A stretch of DNA of 53,807 nucleotides from Vibrio mimicus CAIM 602 (GTDB lineage: Bacteria; Pseudomonadota; Gammaproteobacteria; Enterobacterales; Vibrionaceae): assembly GCF_000338875.1 (NCBI RefSeq), contig NZ_AOMO01000048.1, forward strand, positions 1 through 53,807, read 5' to 3'. Position numbers and translations under genes: made by a program. Positions 44,401-51,863 of this stretch are shown piece after piece. Below the pieces are notes generated by a model. It did not search any database, had not been told where the DNA came from, and was given only the letters and a program-made list of their open reading frames with translations. Within the stretch, counting starts at the first letter, position 1; each line of letters starts with the position of its first letter.

Positions 44401-45371
44401 CGTTTTGAAAGTGCATCGGCGGTATCACGAATTTCGCGCTCACCGTTCATGAAGATCAGAATATCGCCCAGACCTTCATCGCACAGCTCATCCACGGCTT
44501 GGAAAATCCCTTCCAGTTGGTCGCGATCGCTTTCGCTGTCATCATCACCCGCCAGAGGACGATAACGCACTTCCACCGGATAAGTACGACCAGAGACTTC
44601 AATGATCGGCGCATTGCTAAAATGCTTCGAGAAGCGCTCTGGATCGATGGTGGCCGACGTGATGATGACTTTGAGATCGGGACGACGCGGCAAAAGCTGC
44701 TTGAGATAACCCAAGATAAAATCGATGTTCAGACTGCGTTCGTGGGCTTCATCGATAATGATGGTGTCGTACTGGTTGAGGAAACGATCGTTTTGGATCT
44801 CCGCCAGTAAGATACCATCGGTCATTAATTTGATTTGGGTCTGATCCGAGATTTGGTCTGTAAAGCGAACTTTATAGCCCACAAAGCCGCCGAGCTCGGT
44901 TTCCATCTCTTCGGCGATGCGGTTCGCCACTGAGCGTGCAGCAAGACGGCGCGGCTGAGTGTGACCAATCAAACCATATTTACCACGGCCTAATTCTGCG
45001 CAAATTTTCGGTAGCTGAGTGGTTTTCCCTGAACCGGTTTCACCCGCCACGATCACGACTTGATGCTGAGCAATCGCCTTCGCAATATCATCGCGTTTTT
45101 GGCTGACAGGCAGCAGAGCGGGATACTCGATTTTGGGCATTTGTTGCTTACGCTGCTCCACCACCATCATGGATTGAGCAATATCGAGCGCGATTTCGTC
45201 AAACACCGCATTGCGCGCAGATTCATTTTTGATTTTGCTTGCGCCATCAATGCGTTTACTGAAACGAAAACGGTCTTTGATTAGGCACTGTCCGAGCGCC
45301 TTCTTTAAACTGGCAGCGCTATTGGCTTTTGGCTGAGCTGCCGAATCGGGTGTTGGCTGTGACGAAGTCAA
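41442..45371 (-). CDS. hrpA: HrpA, ATP-dependent DEAH-box RNA helicase
   Basis: A 1309-aa helicase of the HrpA family. Motifs: Walker A GETGSGKTTQLPKI (about residue 118), PRRLAARSVA, DEAH in IIDEAHERSLNIDF, SATID and QRKGRCGRTEEGICIRLYSE. The C-terminal part includes the HA2 and HrpA-specific DUF3418 region. It unwinds or remodels RNA; the E. coli homologue rescues stalled ribosomes (known for the family). Start is TTG (45371) with AGGA 6 bases before it; no ATG start fits. Length matches E. coli HrpA (about 1300 aa). Convergent or isolated, with no partner genes. Confidence 0.95.
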   Translation of the reverse strand: MTSSQPTPDSAAQPKANSAASLKKALGQCLIKDRFRFSKRIDGASKIKNESARNAVFDEIALDIAQSMMVVEQRKQQMPKIEYPALLPVSQKRDDIAKAIAQHQVVIVAGETGSGKTTQLPKICAELGRGKYGLIGHTQPRRLAARSVANRIAEEMETELGGFVGYKVRFTDQISDQTQIKLMTDGILLAEIQNDRFLNQYDTIIIDEAHERSLNIDFILGYLKQLLPRRPDLKVIITSATIDPERFSKHFSNAPIIEVSGRTYPVEVRYRPLAGDDDSESDRDQLEGIFQAVDELCDEGLGDILIFMNGEREIRDTADALSKRNLRDTEIVPLYARLSAGEQNKIFQPHAGRRIVLATNVAETSLTVPGIKYVIDPGTARISRYSYRTKVQRLPIEPVSQASANQRKGRCGRTEEGICIRLYSEEDFLSRPEFTDPEILRTNLASVILQMTALGLGDIEAFPFVEAPDKRNVQDGVRLLEELGAINDQIKDPKKRLTESGKQLARLPIDPRLARMVLEASKFGCLKEVMIIASALSIQDPRERPSDKQQSADDKHRRFNHEDSDFLTLVNLWHYIAQQQKALTSNQFRRQCKLDYLNYLRVREWQDVYTQLHQSTREMGFKLNDEPGSYHAVHSAILVGLLSHIGMKDQEKNEYHGARNARFNIFPASGLFKKQPKWVMSAELVETSKLWARVVAKIEPDWIEPLAKHLIKRSYSEPHWSKKNAAVMAYEKVMLYGIPIVPKRLVNYGNIDPVLSREIFIRSALVEGDWETKHAFFKQNRALLAEVEELEHKSRRRDILVDDEELFQFYDQRVGTEVVSGRHFDAWWKTASRKTPDLLSFEKEMLFKGDASHITDLDYPNFWHQGNLKLKLSYQFEPGENSDGVTVHIPLPILNQVEPHGFDWQIPGLRHELVVSLIKSLPKTLRKNFVPAPNYADAFLARVTPFEMPLLDALEKELRRMTGVTVLREDWKLDQLPSHLKITYRAVDHRNRKLNENCDLHELKESLKEKVQETLSQVADDDIEQRDLHTWSFGELPKVYQQKRGGFEVKAYPALVDKKDSVEIKLFETEQEQLGAMRAGQRRLILLNVPSPIKYLHANLPNKSKLGLYFNPYGKVLDLIDDCIACGVDKLIEERGGMVWEPQAFEALKEHVRAELGDTVVEIAKQVETILTTAYNINKRLKGKVDFTMAFALSDVKAQIEGLIFSGFATECGWKRLPDILRYMRAIERRMEKLPVDPNKDRLHMLKIESVTTKYKELLNKIPKGMAIPDNVKEIRWMLEELRVSFFAQQLGTPYPVSDKRIINAIEAC

Positions 45372-45550
45372 AGCATTTCCTATTGTTATCTTTCCAAAAA
45401 AACTGCGCGGATTGTACCACAGAGTTTTAGCAACACGCCCATGAGAAGATCATCCAAACCTTTTGAGACCCTCAACTTGTCTACAGAAGCATCAGTTAAT
45501 ACCGTCTTACCGAAAAAGAAGCTTCGTTTTCATGACAATTGGCCGCTAAA

Positions 45551-45943
45551 ATGAAAATAGACCCTTTAGGAAACGAAGCAATTGTGAAAGTCTCTGAACT
45601 CAAAACTATTTTAAACCAGCTCCCTAACGATCTTGACCCTGATGTAGTGATGGGTGAAGTCTGGCTTCCAGAGCGATTGGTTGAGGCTCAACTCGATGAC
45701 GAGATGCTGTTTCTAACCTTTGATAATGCCCCTGAAGAGGGAGAAGGTGAAGAAGAAGGGCGTGGCTTTGTCGAGCATGAAATTGAACTGATCCGCGCAC
45801 AGATTTTGAATATTCTTGCCGATGACAGTGGCCCGAAAACCAAAGCGGAGGCGCTGCTGGCTTTAATTACGCTTGCCCATGAACGAACCAGCTCAGAATT
45901 TATCGAAATTTTAGGCTCAATGGTTGAAGAGTTGTCATCCTAA
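45551..45943 (+). CDS. Conserved hypothetical acidic protein
   Basis: A 130-aa protein that I do not recognise. Two parts are visible: a N-terminal region with SELKTILNQLPNDLDPD and a Glu-rich stretch (EEGEGEEEG, about 73-85), then a helical C-terminal half. No signal or membrane segment. The frame opens at a TTG at 45539, but the ATG at 45551 (MKIDPLGNEAIV) is more natural although its ribosome site is weak. It is divergent from hrpA and 42 bases upstream of the TerB-like gene, so the two may be one transcript. Confidence 0.7.
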   Translation: MKIDPLGNEAIVKVSELKTILNQLPNDLDPDVVMGEVWLPERLVEAQLDDEMLFLTFDNAPEEGEGEEEGRGFVEHEIELIRAQILNILADDSGPKTKAEALLALITLAHERTSSEFIEILGSMVEELSS

Positions 45944-45985
45944 CCTCATTGTTTAATCACTGAACTCCAAACCGCAAGGCGAATC

Positions 45986-46444
45986 ATGTTTAACGCAATT
46001 ACTTCTCTCTTTAAGCAGTTACTTGAAGGCCAAGATTTAGCGAAAAATGCAGCTTCTCCCGAGCTGGCGATCGCTTGTTTACTGACTGAAGTGGCAGGTG
46101 CAGATCACCAAATCTCACAGCCTGAGCAGCAAGCTAAATCTGCCCTTCTAAAGCATCTATTGAGTATTGATGATGAAGAAGCGGCTGCTCTATTGGCTCG
46201 TGCTGAACAACAGGTGAAGCAGTCCGCGTCTTTGTACGATTTCACTTCGCAGCTACGTAATCTTTCCCAAACACAACGGTTTGAACTCGTCAAAGCGATG
46301 TGGGAAGTAGCCAACGCTGATGGCACAATTGACCCATTGGAAGATGCCGTGATTCGCAAAGCCGCCGAGCTGTTGTATGTCGACCATAGTCAATTCATTC
46401 GCGCCAAATTAATGGCTGCGGACAAAGACCCACAAGCGGAATAA
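45986..46444 (+). CDS. TerB-family (DjlA-like) tellurite-resistance domain protein
   Basis: A 152-aa helical protein with the TerB fold. Two acidic metal-type motifs stand at corresponding places of the repeats: LLTEVAGADHQISQPEQQA (about 31-49) and MWEVANADGTIDPLEDAVI (about 111-129). These are calcium-like acidic turns typical of TerB. Its function is unknown outside of tellurite operons; no other ter gene is seen here. AAGG lies 6 bases before the ATG. It probably follows the hypothetical gene in one operon and ends in a terminator. Confidence 0.85.
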   Translation: MFNAITSLFKQLLEGQDLAKNAASPELAIACLLTEVAGADHQISQPEQQAKSALLKHLLSIDDEEAAALLARAEQQVKQSASLYDFTSQLRNLSQTQRFELVKAMWEVANADGTIDPLEDAVIRKAAELLYVDHSQFIRAKLMAADKDPQAE

Positions 46445-46487
46445 CGCACCAGTTACCTCTTCCCCAAAGTCACTCTTACAGAAAGAC

Positions 46488-46512
46488 AAAAAGCGCGAAT
46501 TTCGCGCTTTTC
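46488..46512 (+). terminator. Terminator after the TerB-like gene
   Basis: AAAAAGCGCGAA / TTCGCGCTTTT, an inverted repeat ending in a T tract, 43 bases after the stop. A-rich on the other side, so it may work both ways. Confidence 0.85.
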
Positions 46513-46543
46513 TATTAGAGTTTGCTTGAGGCTTTCATCTAGT

Positions 46544-46735
46544 TTACGGCTCGAAAAAAGGCACTAGAGTGGTGGTGTCATTCGCCAATACAGCACAGCA
46601 GCGATACAACTGAGCGCATTCACCAGCCAGCAGACATAAAGGAAGTTTTCCATTCGTGTACTCGGCTTTGTGGACAACCAAACAAAAGCCTAGAACAAAA
46701 ACCATAGCGTTGCATAACAATTTGCTGAATATCAC
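46544..46735 (-). other. Doubtful small ORF(s) after the exonuclease
   Basis: A 63-codon frame starts immediately after the exonuclease stop; it begins MIFSKLLCNAMVFVLGFCLV and is hydrophobic at the start but Cys-rich after that. Another frame (46653 to 46564, 29 codons, begins MENFLYVCWLVNALS) reads like a single membrane helix. Neither has a strong ribosome site or a family I recognise. Which, if any, is real is undecided. Confidence 0.25.
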
Positions 46736-46736
46736 A

Positions 46737-47267
46737 TTACAGCATGGTTAACGCTAATTTAGCCAAGTTGTAGGCATCCACGTAACCTGAATGCTGACGC
46801 CCTTCCCATTCAATACCTTGCGATTCCTGAGCTGCGCGATGGCCAATACGTTTGTCTTTTAAACGATGTTGAATTCGGTACAAAGTGGCGAGGTTGAGAA
46901 ACTCTTGAAAAGGAACTGGAATGCCTTTTTCTCGGCACTCGTTGATCAAAATAAGATCATCACGTCCCCAAGAAGCATAAATCTTATTCGAGCCGCCAAA
47001 GTTCTTAACCATGGATTGCAGCACTTCAACCAGTGGTCGACCCTGCTTCTCAATTTTACGCGGTGTAATTCCGGTGAGTTCGGCACAAAACAGTGAGATT
47101 TCATCTTTTTCAGGTTTGACGAAATATTGCGCACGTTTGACGATTTTTCCGGCTGACAGATCGATTTCCGCTAAACCAACTTCAATGATTTCACCCGTGG
47201 TTCCCACTCCGTTTTCGTTCCAACAACACATTTCTAAATCGAAGCACACAACACGGTTGTAATTCAT
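46737..47267 (-). CDS. DEDDh 3'-5' exonuclease (ERI1/KapD-like)
   Basis: A 176-aa exonuclease of the DnaQ/DEDD superfamily. The catalytic pattern is Asp-Leu-Glu in VVCFDLEMCCWNE (Exo I), Asp in SWGRDDLILINECREKG (Exo II) and His/Asp in GRQHSGYVDAYNLAKLAL (Exo III). TGEIIEVGLAEIDLSAG and CAELTGITPRKIE resemble ERI1-type exoribonucleases. Likely substrate is RNA or single-stranded DNA. AAAGG lies 7 bases before the ATG. It is 17 bases downstream of the GGDEF gene on the same strand, so they may be co-transcribed. Confidence 0.86.
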   Translation of the reverse strand: MNYNRVVCFDLEMCCWNENGVGTTGEIIEVGLAEIDLSAGKIVKRAQYFVKPEKDEISLFCAELTGITPRKIEKQGRPLVEVLQSMVKNFGGSNKIYASWGRDDLILINECREKGIPVPFQEFLNLATLYRIQHRLKDKRIGHRAAQESQGIEWEGRQHSGYVDAYNLAKLALTML

Positions 47268-47284
47268 TCTTGGCCTTTTTCTGC

Positions 47285-48862
47285 TTACATAAAGTTGAAC
47301 ATCCTACCTGATTTCACGGCAAAATTCGATTCTGCCTTGCTGCATTGTTCCGCAATCGACACCCGGTTTCGCCCTAAAGTTTTACTAAGATAAAGCTGTG
47401 CATCCACACTATGAAGCAATTCGGATTCATTGAGGCCTTCGTTGATGCTCGCTCCAATACTGACTGTCAAAGCGACGCTGCCTTGATTTATCGCCAGCGG
47501 ATTTCGCTCGACCGTGGCACGAATGGATTCCAGATAGCTCGATAAGGTTTCACGCTCTGCCACGTTAGACAATATGGCAAATTCATCCCCGCCCATGCGC
47601 ACAAAATGATCGTTAGGTAATAATTTCTGCGTCACCAGATTCACTACATGAACCAGTGCATCATCTCCAACCAAATGTCCATGAGAATCGTTAATCTGTT
47701 TAAAGCAGTCAATATCAAAACTCACCAAGGTAAAGGGTTGCCCTGAGTTGAGCATGCTAGAGAGCAAGTTGTTGAAAGAGCGACGATTGTAAATTCCAGT
47801 CAAGCTATCATGCTCGGCTAAATAACGCAGTTCTGCAGTACGCTCATCCAGCATCACTTCTAAACGAATTTTTTCTTCAAGTAATAACCGGGTAATGTAG
47901 CCCAATAAAAGCGAAATAATCACGCCCCCCAAACTCATACCAAACAGAATCCATTTGTCATTTTGGGTTAATGGCTCTAACAAGCAAAATTTGATCGTCC
48001 AGTCACGGTTAGACAAATGTACCCGCTTTTGCATGGGTACACCTTTGCCTTCTTGCCAACCTTCACTTTGATAAAGTATTGGATCGTCCTCAGCATCAAA
48101 TCCATTATCCACCACTTGAATACGTAGCTGCTGCTCCATAGCGGTTTTTAGAACTAAATTGTCAAAATACACAGAAAGGCGAACTACCCCAATCATCACA
48201 CCAAGCAGCTCTTGATTTCCTTTATCAAACACGGGGTGATAAACCAACATTCCATCTTTTTTGATTGATCGGTCGATACCATCTTGCAATAACCGGACTT
48301 TATCAGAGAGGTTGGCTTTGCCTGTGTTTGTGATGTTGTCGATCACATGTTGAAAACGTTCACGAGAGGAATAGAAACCAAGCAAATCTCGATTCGCTGG
48401 CGTTAAAGGGAAAATATCGGAAAGCACATAAACTGGCTCACCATTCAGGATGTAACCGTAGGTTTTTTTGCCATCTTCCGGCACCGTATACAGAGTGAAC
48501 TCAGGGAATAAAGTGCGGATTTTCTGGGTATATTTAGGTAACTGACTGGCCTCAACTTTGGCCATCCATTGCAAGCCGATCAAACTATTTGAGTCTTTTA
48601 CCGTTTGCGCAGCAAAAGATTGGAAGTGCTCCCAATCATCCATCGAGGTGGATTGAAAAAAATTGGCCACCGAACCAATAAAATGAACGTCACTCTCAAC
48701 AACCTGTTGTAACGCCTGAGTTTGTCTATCCGCTAAGTTCTCAAAAATCGTGACGTTGTAGCGTTTTTGTAGTGAATACGCAGTGTAAACAATCAAAGTC
48801 GCCATCAACAATGAGGAAAGTAGTACAACATGCGGCAGTATTTCACGAAATCGATGCGGCAT
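47285..48862 (-). CDS. CHASE-domain diguanylate cyclase
   Basis: A 525-aa inner-membrane sensor. TM1 (about 13-32), a periplasmic CHASE domain (about 60-290; GLQWMAKVEASQLPKYTQKI, VLSDIFPLTPANRDLLGF), TM2 (WILFGMSLGGVIISLLLGYI, about 305-325), a linker and a GGDEF domain (EHDSLTGIYNRRSFNNLL to the end). The active site is intact: RMGGDEFAIL. No RxxD inhibitory site lies before it (LLPNDH), so product feedback may be absent. It makes cyclic di-GMP in response to an unknown periplasmic signal. AGGAAGG lies 5-8 bases before the ATG. The 415-bp gap beyond holds the Hsp70 operon promoter. Confidence 0.92.
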   Translation of the reverse strand: MPHRFREILPHVVLLSSLLMATLIVYTAYSLQKRYNVTIFENLADRQTQALQQVVESDVHFIGSVANFFQSTSMDDWEHFQSFAAQTVKDSNSLIGLQWMAKVEASQLPKYTQKIRTLFPEFTLYTVPEDGKKTYGYILNGEPVYVLSDIFPLTPANRDLLGFYSSRERFQHVIDNITNTGKANLSDKVRLLQDGIDRSIKKDGMLVYHPVFDKGNQELLGVMIGVVRLSVYFDNLVLKTAMEQQLRIQVVDNGFDAEDDPILYQSEGWQEGKGVPMQKRVHLSNRDWTIKFCLLEPLTQNDKWILFGMSLGGVIISLLLGYITRLLLEEKIRLEVMLDERTAELRYLAEHDSLTGIYNRRSFNNLLSSMLNSGQPFTLVSFDIDCFKQINDSHGHLVGDDALVHVVNLVTQKLLPNDHFVRMGGDEFAILSNVAERETLSSYLESIRATVERNPLAINQGSVALTVSIGASINEGLNESELLHSVDAQLYLSKTLGRNRVSIAEQCSKAESNFAVKSGRMFNFM

Positions 48863-49079
48863 TCAGTCCTTCCTAAGTCAAAATTCAGCCCTTTGTTTAT
48901 CGTGTAATTCGGTTATCGTCAACCATTCGGTACAACAACTTAGACACTATGTGTCGCATTTCTAAAACATCTAGCACGTTATTTGCCAGATCACACATTA
49001 TGAGTACGAACTTCGCTCAAAACATGGGCAGTTAAACCACAAATCTTATTTTAAAAGGGCTTATCTTCCTCGCATTACG

Positions 49080-49109
49080 CTTGAATATGGTAACATCCGC
49101 CCCTATTTT
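49080..49109 (+). promoter_or_regulatory. Candidate promoter of the DUF2760-Hsp70 operon (sigma-32-like over sigma-70-like)
   Basis: CTTGAA at 49080-49085 is followed, after 14 bases, by CCCCTATT (49100-49107), resembling the heat-shock sigma-32 pattern CTTGAA / CCCCATNT with two mismatches in the -10 part. The same DNA can be read as sigma-70, TTGAAT-N17-TATTTT. It is 170 bp upstream of the start codon. The remaining gap 48863-49277 shows no gene or other clear element. Confidence 0.4.
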
Positions 49110-49277
49110 GAGCTTAGTCTATCACCACAGTTATTGGGTCTATCAGGTACTTTGAGTAGAAAAAAGATCTCTCAAACACCATAAACCAAAAAGTAGTTCA
49201 TATCTCTGACCTCAATAACATTATATTTTTCCGGTGTCGTGCCTCTGCCACGCTCGGTTTACACAAGAGAATTCATC

Positions 49278-49910
49278 ATGAATATCGACTTAAACCTGAT
49301 TCCAACCACCTTTGATATGCTCCATGCGGGGCTGGCGGCTTCTTCTCTCCTGCTATTGATTGTTGCTGTTGCTCGCAAAGGCACAGTGACGGAAAAGATC
49401 GTAGAAAAACCGGTCGAAAAGATTGTGACGGTTGAAAAGCCTGTAGAAAAAATTATCGAAGTGGAAAAAATCATTGAAGTTGAGAAAGTGGTGGAAAAAG
49501 TCGTTGAGGTGGAATCAAAACTCGCGACCGCCTCGACCGATTCAGCACTGCAACTTTTAGCGCTGCTGCAAAAAGAAGCTCGTTTAATCGACTTCTTACA
49601 AGAAGAAGTCAGCCAGTTTTCGGATGAAGAAGTGGGCGCAGCAGCTCGCGTGATTCATAGCGGCGGCCAAAAAGTGCTGCGCGAATACCTCACTCTATCG
49701 CCAATTCGTAGCGAACAAGAAGAGAGCCGCATTAACGTTGAAGCTGGCTTCAATGCGCAAGAAATTCGCCTGACAGGACAAGTTACCGGCCAAGCGCCAT
49801 TCGTTGGCACTCTGATCCACAAAGGTTGGCGCGCGGATTCCATCACCCTGCCAAAACTGGCTGACAATTACGACACCTCGATTCTTGCTCCTGCGGAGGT
49901 AGAACTGTAA
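49278..49910 (+). CDS. DUF2760-family membrane-anchored coiled-coil protein
   Basis: A 210-aa protein. One membrane helix (about 13-32; AGLAASSLLLLIVAVARKG) is followed by a charged repeat region rich in VEK units (about 36-72), then the DUF2760 domain (about 85-210; LQKEARLIDFLQEEVSQFS and VGAAARVIHSGGQKVLREYL). The repeats likely form an extended coiled coil. Function unknown. The frame opens at 49239, but the ATG at 49278 (MNIDLNLIPTTFDM) fits better. Its stop codon overlaps the start of the Hsp70 gene (TAATG), so the two are translationally coupled; the association with two Hsp70-like genes suggests a shared chaperone complex. Confidence 0.85.
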   Translation: MNIDLNLIPTTFDMLHAGLAASSLLLLIVAVARKGTVTEKIVEKPVEKIVTVEKPVEKIIEVEKIIEVEKVVEKVVEVESKLATASTDSALQLLALLQKEARLIDFLQEEVSQFSDEEVGAAARVIHSGGQKVLREYLTLSPIRSEQEESRINVEAGFNAQEIRLTGQVTGQAPFVGTLIHKGWRADSITLPKLADNYDTSILAPAEVEL

Positions 49911-51804
49911 TGGAGATGCCAATTCATTCAGCCAAATACAGTGTGGGCATCGACCTTGGTACTACCCACTGCGTACTAGCTTATCAAGATGTACAGAGTG
50001 AAGAGAGTCGTGTTGAAGTGATGTCGATTGCGCAAATGACGGCGCCGGGCACAGTAGAAAACCTCAACCAGCTTGGTTCTTTCGTTTATCAGCCGCATGA
50101 ACATGAAATGGCTACCGCTTCACGCCGTTTGCCTTGGAGCAGTGAACCGACCGCATTGGTAGGCGCGATTGCGCGTAATTTGGGCTCCAAAACCCCGATT
50201 CGTTTAGTCGCAAGCGCCAAATCATGGTTATGCCATGCAGGCGTGAATCGTCGCGAAGCCTTTTTGCCATCGGGCAGTCCTGAAGACGTCAGCAAAATTT
50301 CTCCACTGCGCGCAACAGAGCTTTATTTAGAGCACTTGCAAGCTGCGTGGGATCACGCTCATCCTGATGCTCCATTGGCAGAGCAAGATGTCACCATTAC
50401 CGTCCCAGCTTCGTTTGATCCTGCTGCCCGTGATTTAACCGCCGAAGCGGCACGCAATGTCGGTTTGCAGCAATTTACGCTGCTCGAAGAGCCACAAGCA
50501 GCACTCTACAGTTGGATTGATAACCGCCATGAGCAATGGCGCAATGAAGTAAACGTAGGCGATGTGGTCTTAGTGATCGATATCGGTGGCGGCACCACTG
50601 ACCTTTCACTGGTCGAAGTGACCGAAGAAGAAGGTAACCTTGCCCTCAAACGTATTGCCGTTGGCGAACATATTCTGCTCGGTGGCGATAACATGGATCT
50701 CGCCCTCGCCTATCGTCTGAAAATGAAATTGGCGCAGGAAGGTAAAGAGCTGCAAATGTGGCAAGTGCAAGCCATGACGCACGCTTGTCGTGATGCGAAA
50801 GAAGCACTACTCAGCCAACCGGATTTGGCTGCAGTACCAATCGTGGTACCAAGCCGTGGTTCTAAACTGCTCGGCGCAACACTGAAAACTGAACTGACTC
50901 GTGAAGAAGTTCAGCAAACGCTGGTCGATGGTTTCTTCCCTGCGGTGTCTATCAATGAACACCCTCAACAAAAAATGCGCGGCGCACTGACTCAGATGAG
51001 TTTGCCTTACGCGCAAGATGCCGGCATTACTCGCCATATCGCCGCATTTTTAAGCAAACAAGCCAACGCGCAAGGCCAAACCGAAAGTCTGCCTTTCGCG
51101 ATGGCCGGCATTCCGGGTATGGCCGCACCACAAGCCGATTTCATTAAGCCAAGCGCCATTTTGCTTAACGGCGGTGTGCTGAAATCCACTTTGCTTGCCG
51201 ATCGTTTGCTAGAAACCATCAATGCTTGGCTAACTCAGGCGAATGCGTCTCCTGCCAAATTCCTCACTGGAGTGGATTTGGATCTGGCAGTGGCACGCGG
51301 CGCTGCTTACTACGGTGTTGTGCGTCAAGGTCAAGGTGTACGCATCCGTGGTGGTATAGCTTCGGCTTACTATGTCGGGATTGAAAGTGCGATGCCTGCC
51401 ATTCCAGGCATGTCACCGCCAATGGAAGCGCTCTGTGTTGCTCCATTTGGTATGGAAGAAGCTCAAGCGCGCAAGTCGCGGATCGCCAGTTTGGCCTAGT
51501 GATTGGTGAGCCTGTGCACTTCCAATTCTATGGTTCAACCGTACGCCGTGATGATGTCGCGGGTACTCACCTTGTCGATTGGGCAAATGATGAGCTGGAA
51601 GATCTGCCCACCATTCAGATCACCTTGCCTGTTTCTGAAGGTCGCCGTGCAGGTGAAGTGGTTCCGGTTACGCTGGCATCACGTGTTACGGAAGTCGGTA
51701 CGCTCTATCTCGAAGCGATCGCCGCCGATAATGGTCAGAAATGGCATGTGGAATTTGATGTGCGTGACAACCCACAAGACGAGCCTGCACCACAGCAACA
51801 TTAA
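49910..51804 (+). pseudogene. Divergent Hsp70-family protein (first copy), frameshifted
   Basis: An Hsp70-like ATPase, about 631 aa when repaired. Motifs: GIDLGTTHCVLAY (phosphate 1), TITVPASFDPAARDLTAEAA, LLEEPQAALYSW, VIDIGGGTTDLSLVEV (phosphate 2) and LLNGGVLKSTLLADRLLE. The open frame ends at 51499 after QARKSRIASLA, and the next frame resumes as IGEPVHFQFYGSTVRRDD through 51804 (EVGTLYLEAIAADNGQKWHV). One missing G near 51461 (GAAGCTC where GAAGGCTC is expected) explains it, restoring GSSAQVADRQFGLVIGEPVH. A GGAGG site lies 10 bases before the ATG. It is not DnaK: it lacks a typical substrate-binding lid. Overlaps DUF2760's stop. Confidence 0.87.
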
Positions 51805-51814
51805 CAAGACTACA

Positions 51815-51836
51815 GCGGCATCCTTCGGGGTGCCGC
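51815..51836. other. Intercistronic stem-loop with UUCG tetraloop
   Basis: GCGGCATCC-TTCG-GGGTGCCGC is a 9-bp stem (one G-T pair) capped by a C(UUCG)G tetraloop, an unusually stable RNA hairpin. It has no T tract, so it is more likely an mRNA stability or processing element between the two Hsp70 genes than a terminator. Confidence 0.6.
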
Positions 51837-51863
51837 TCATCCTTTATGAATACGAGGTATCGC

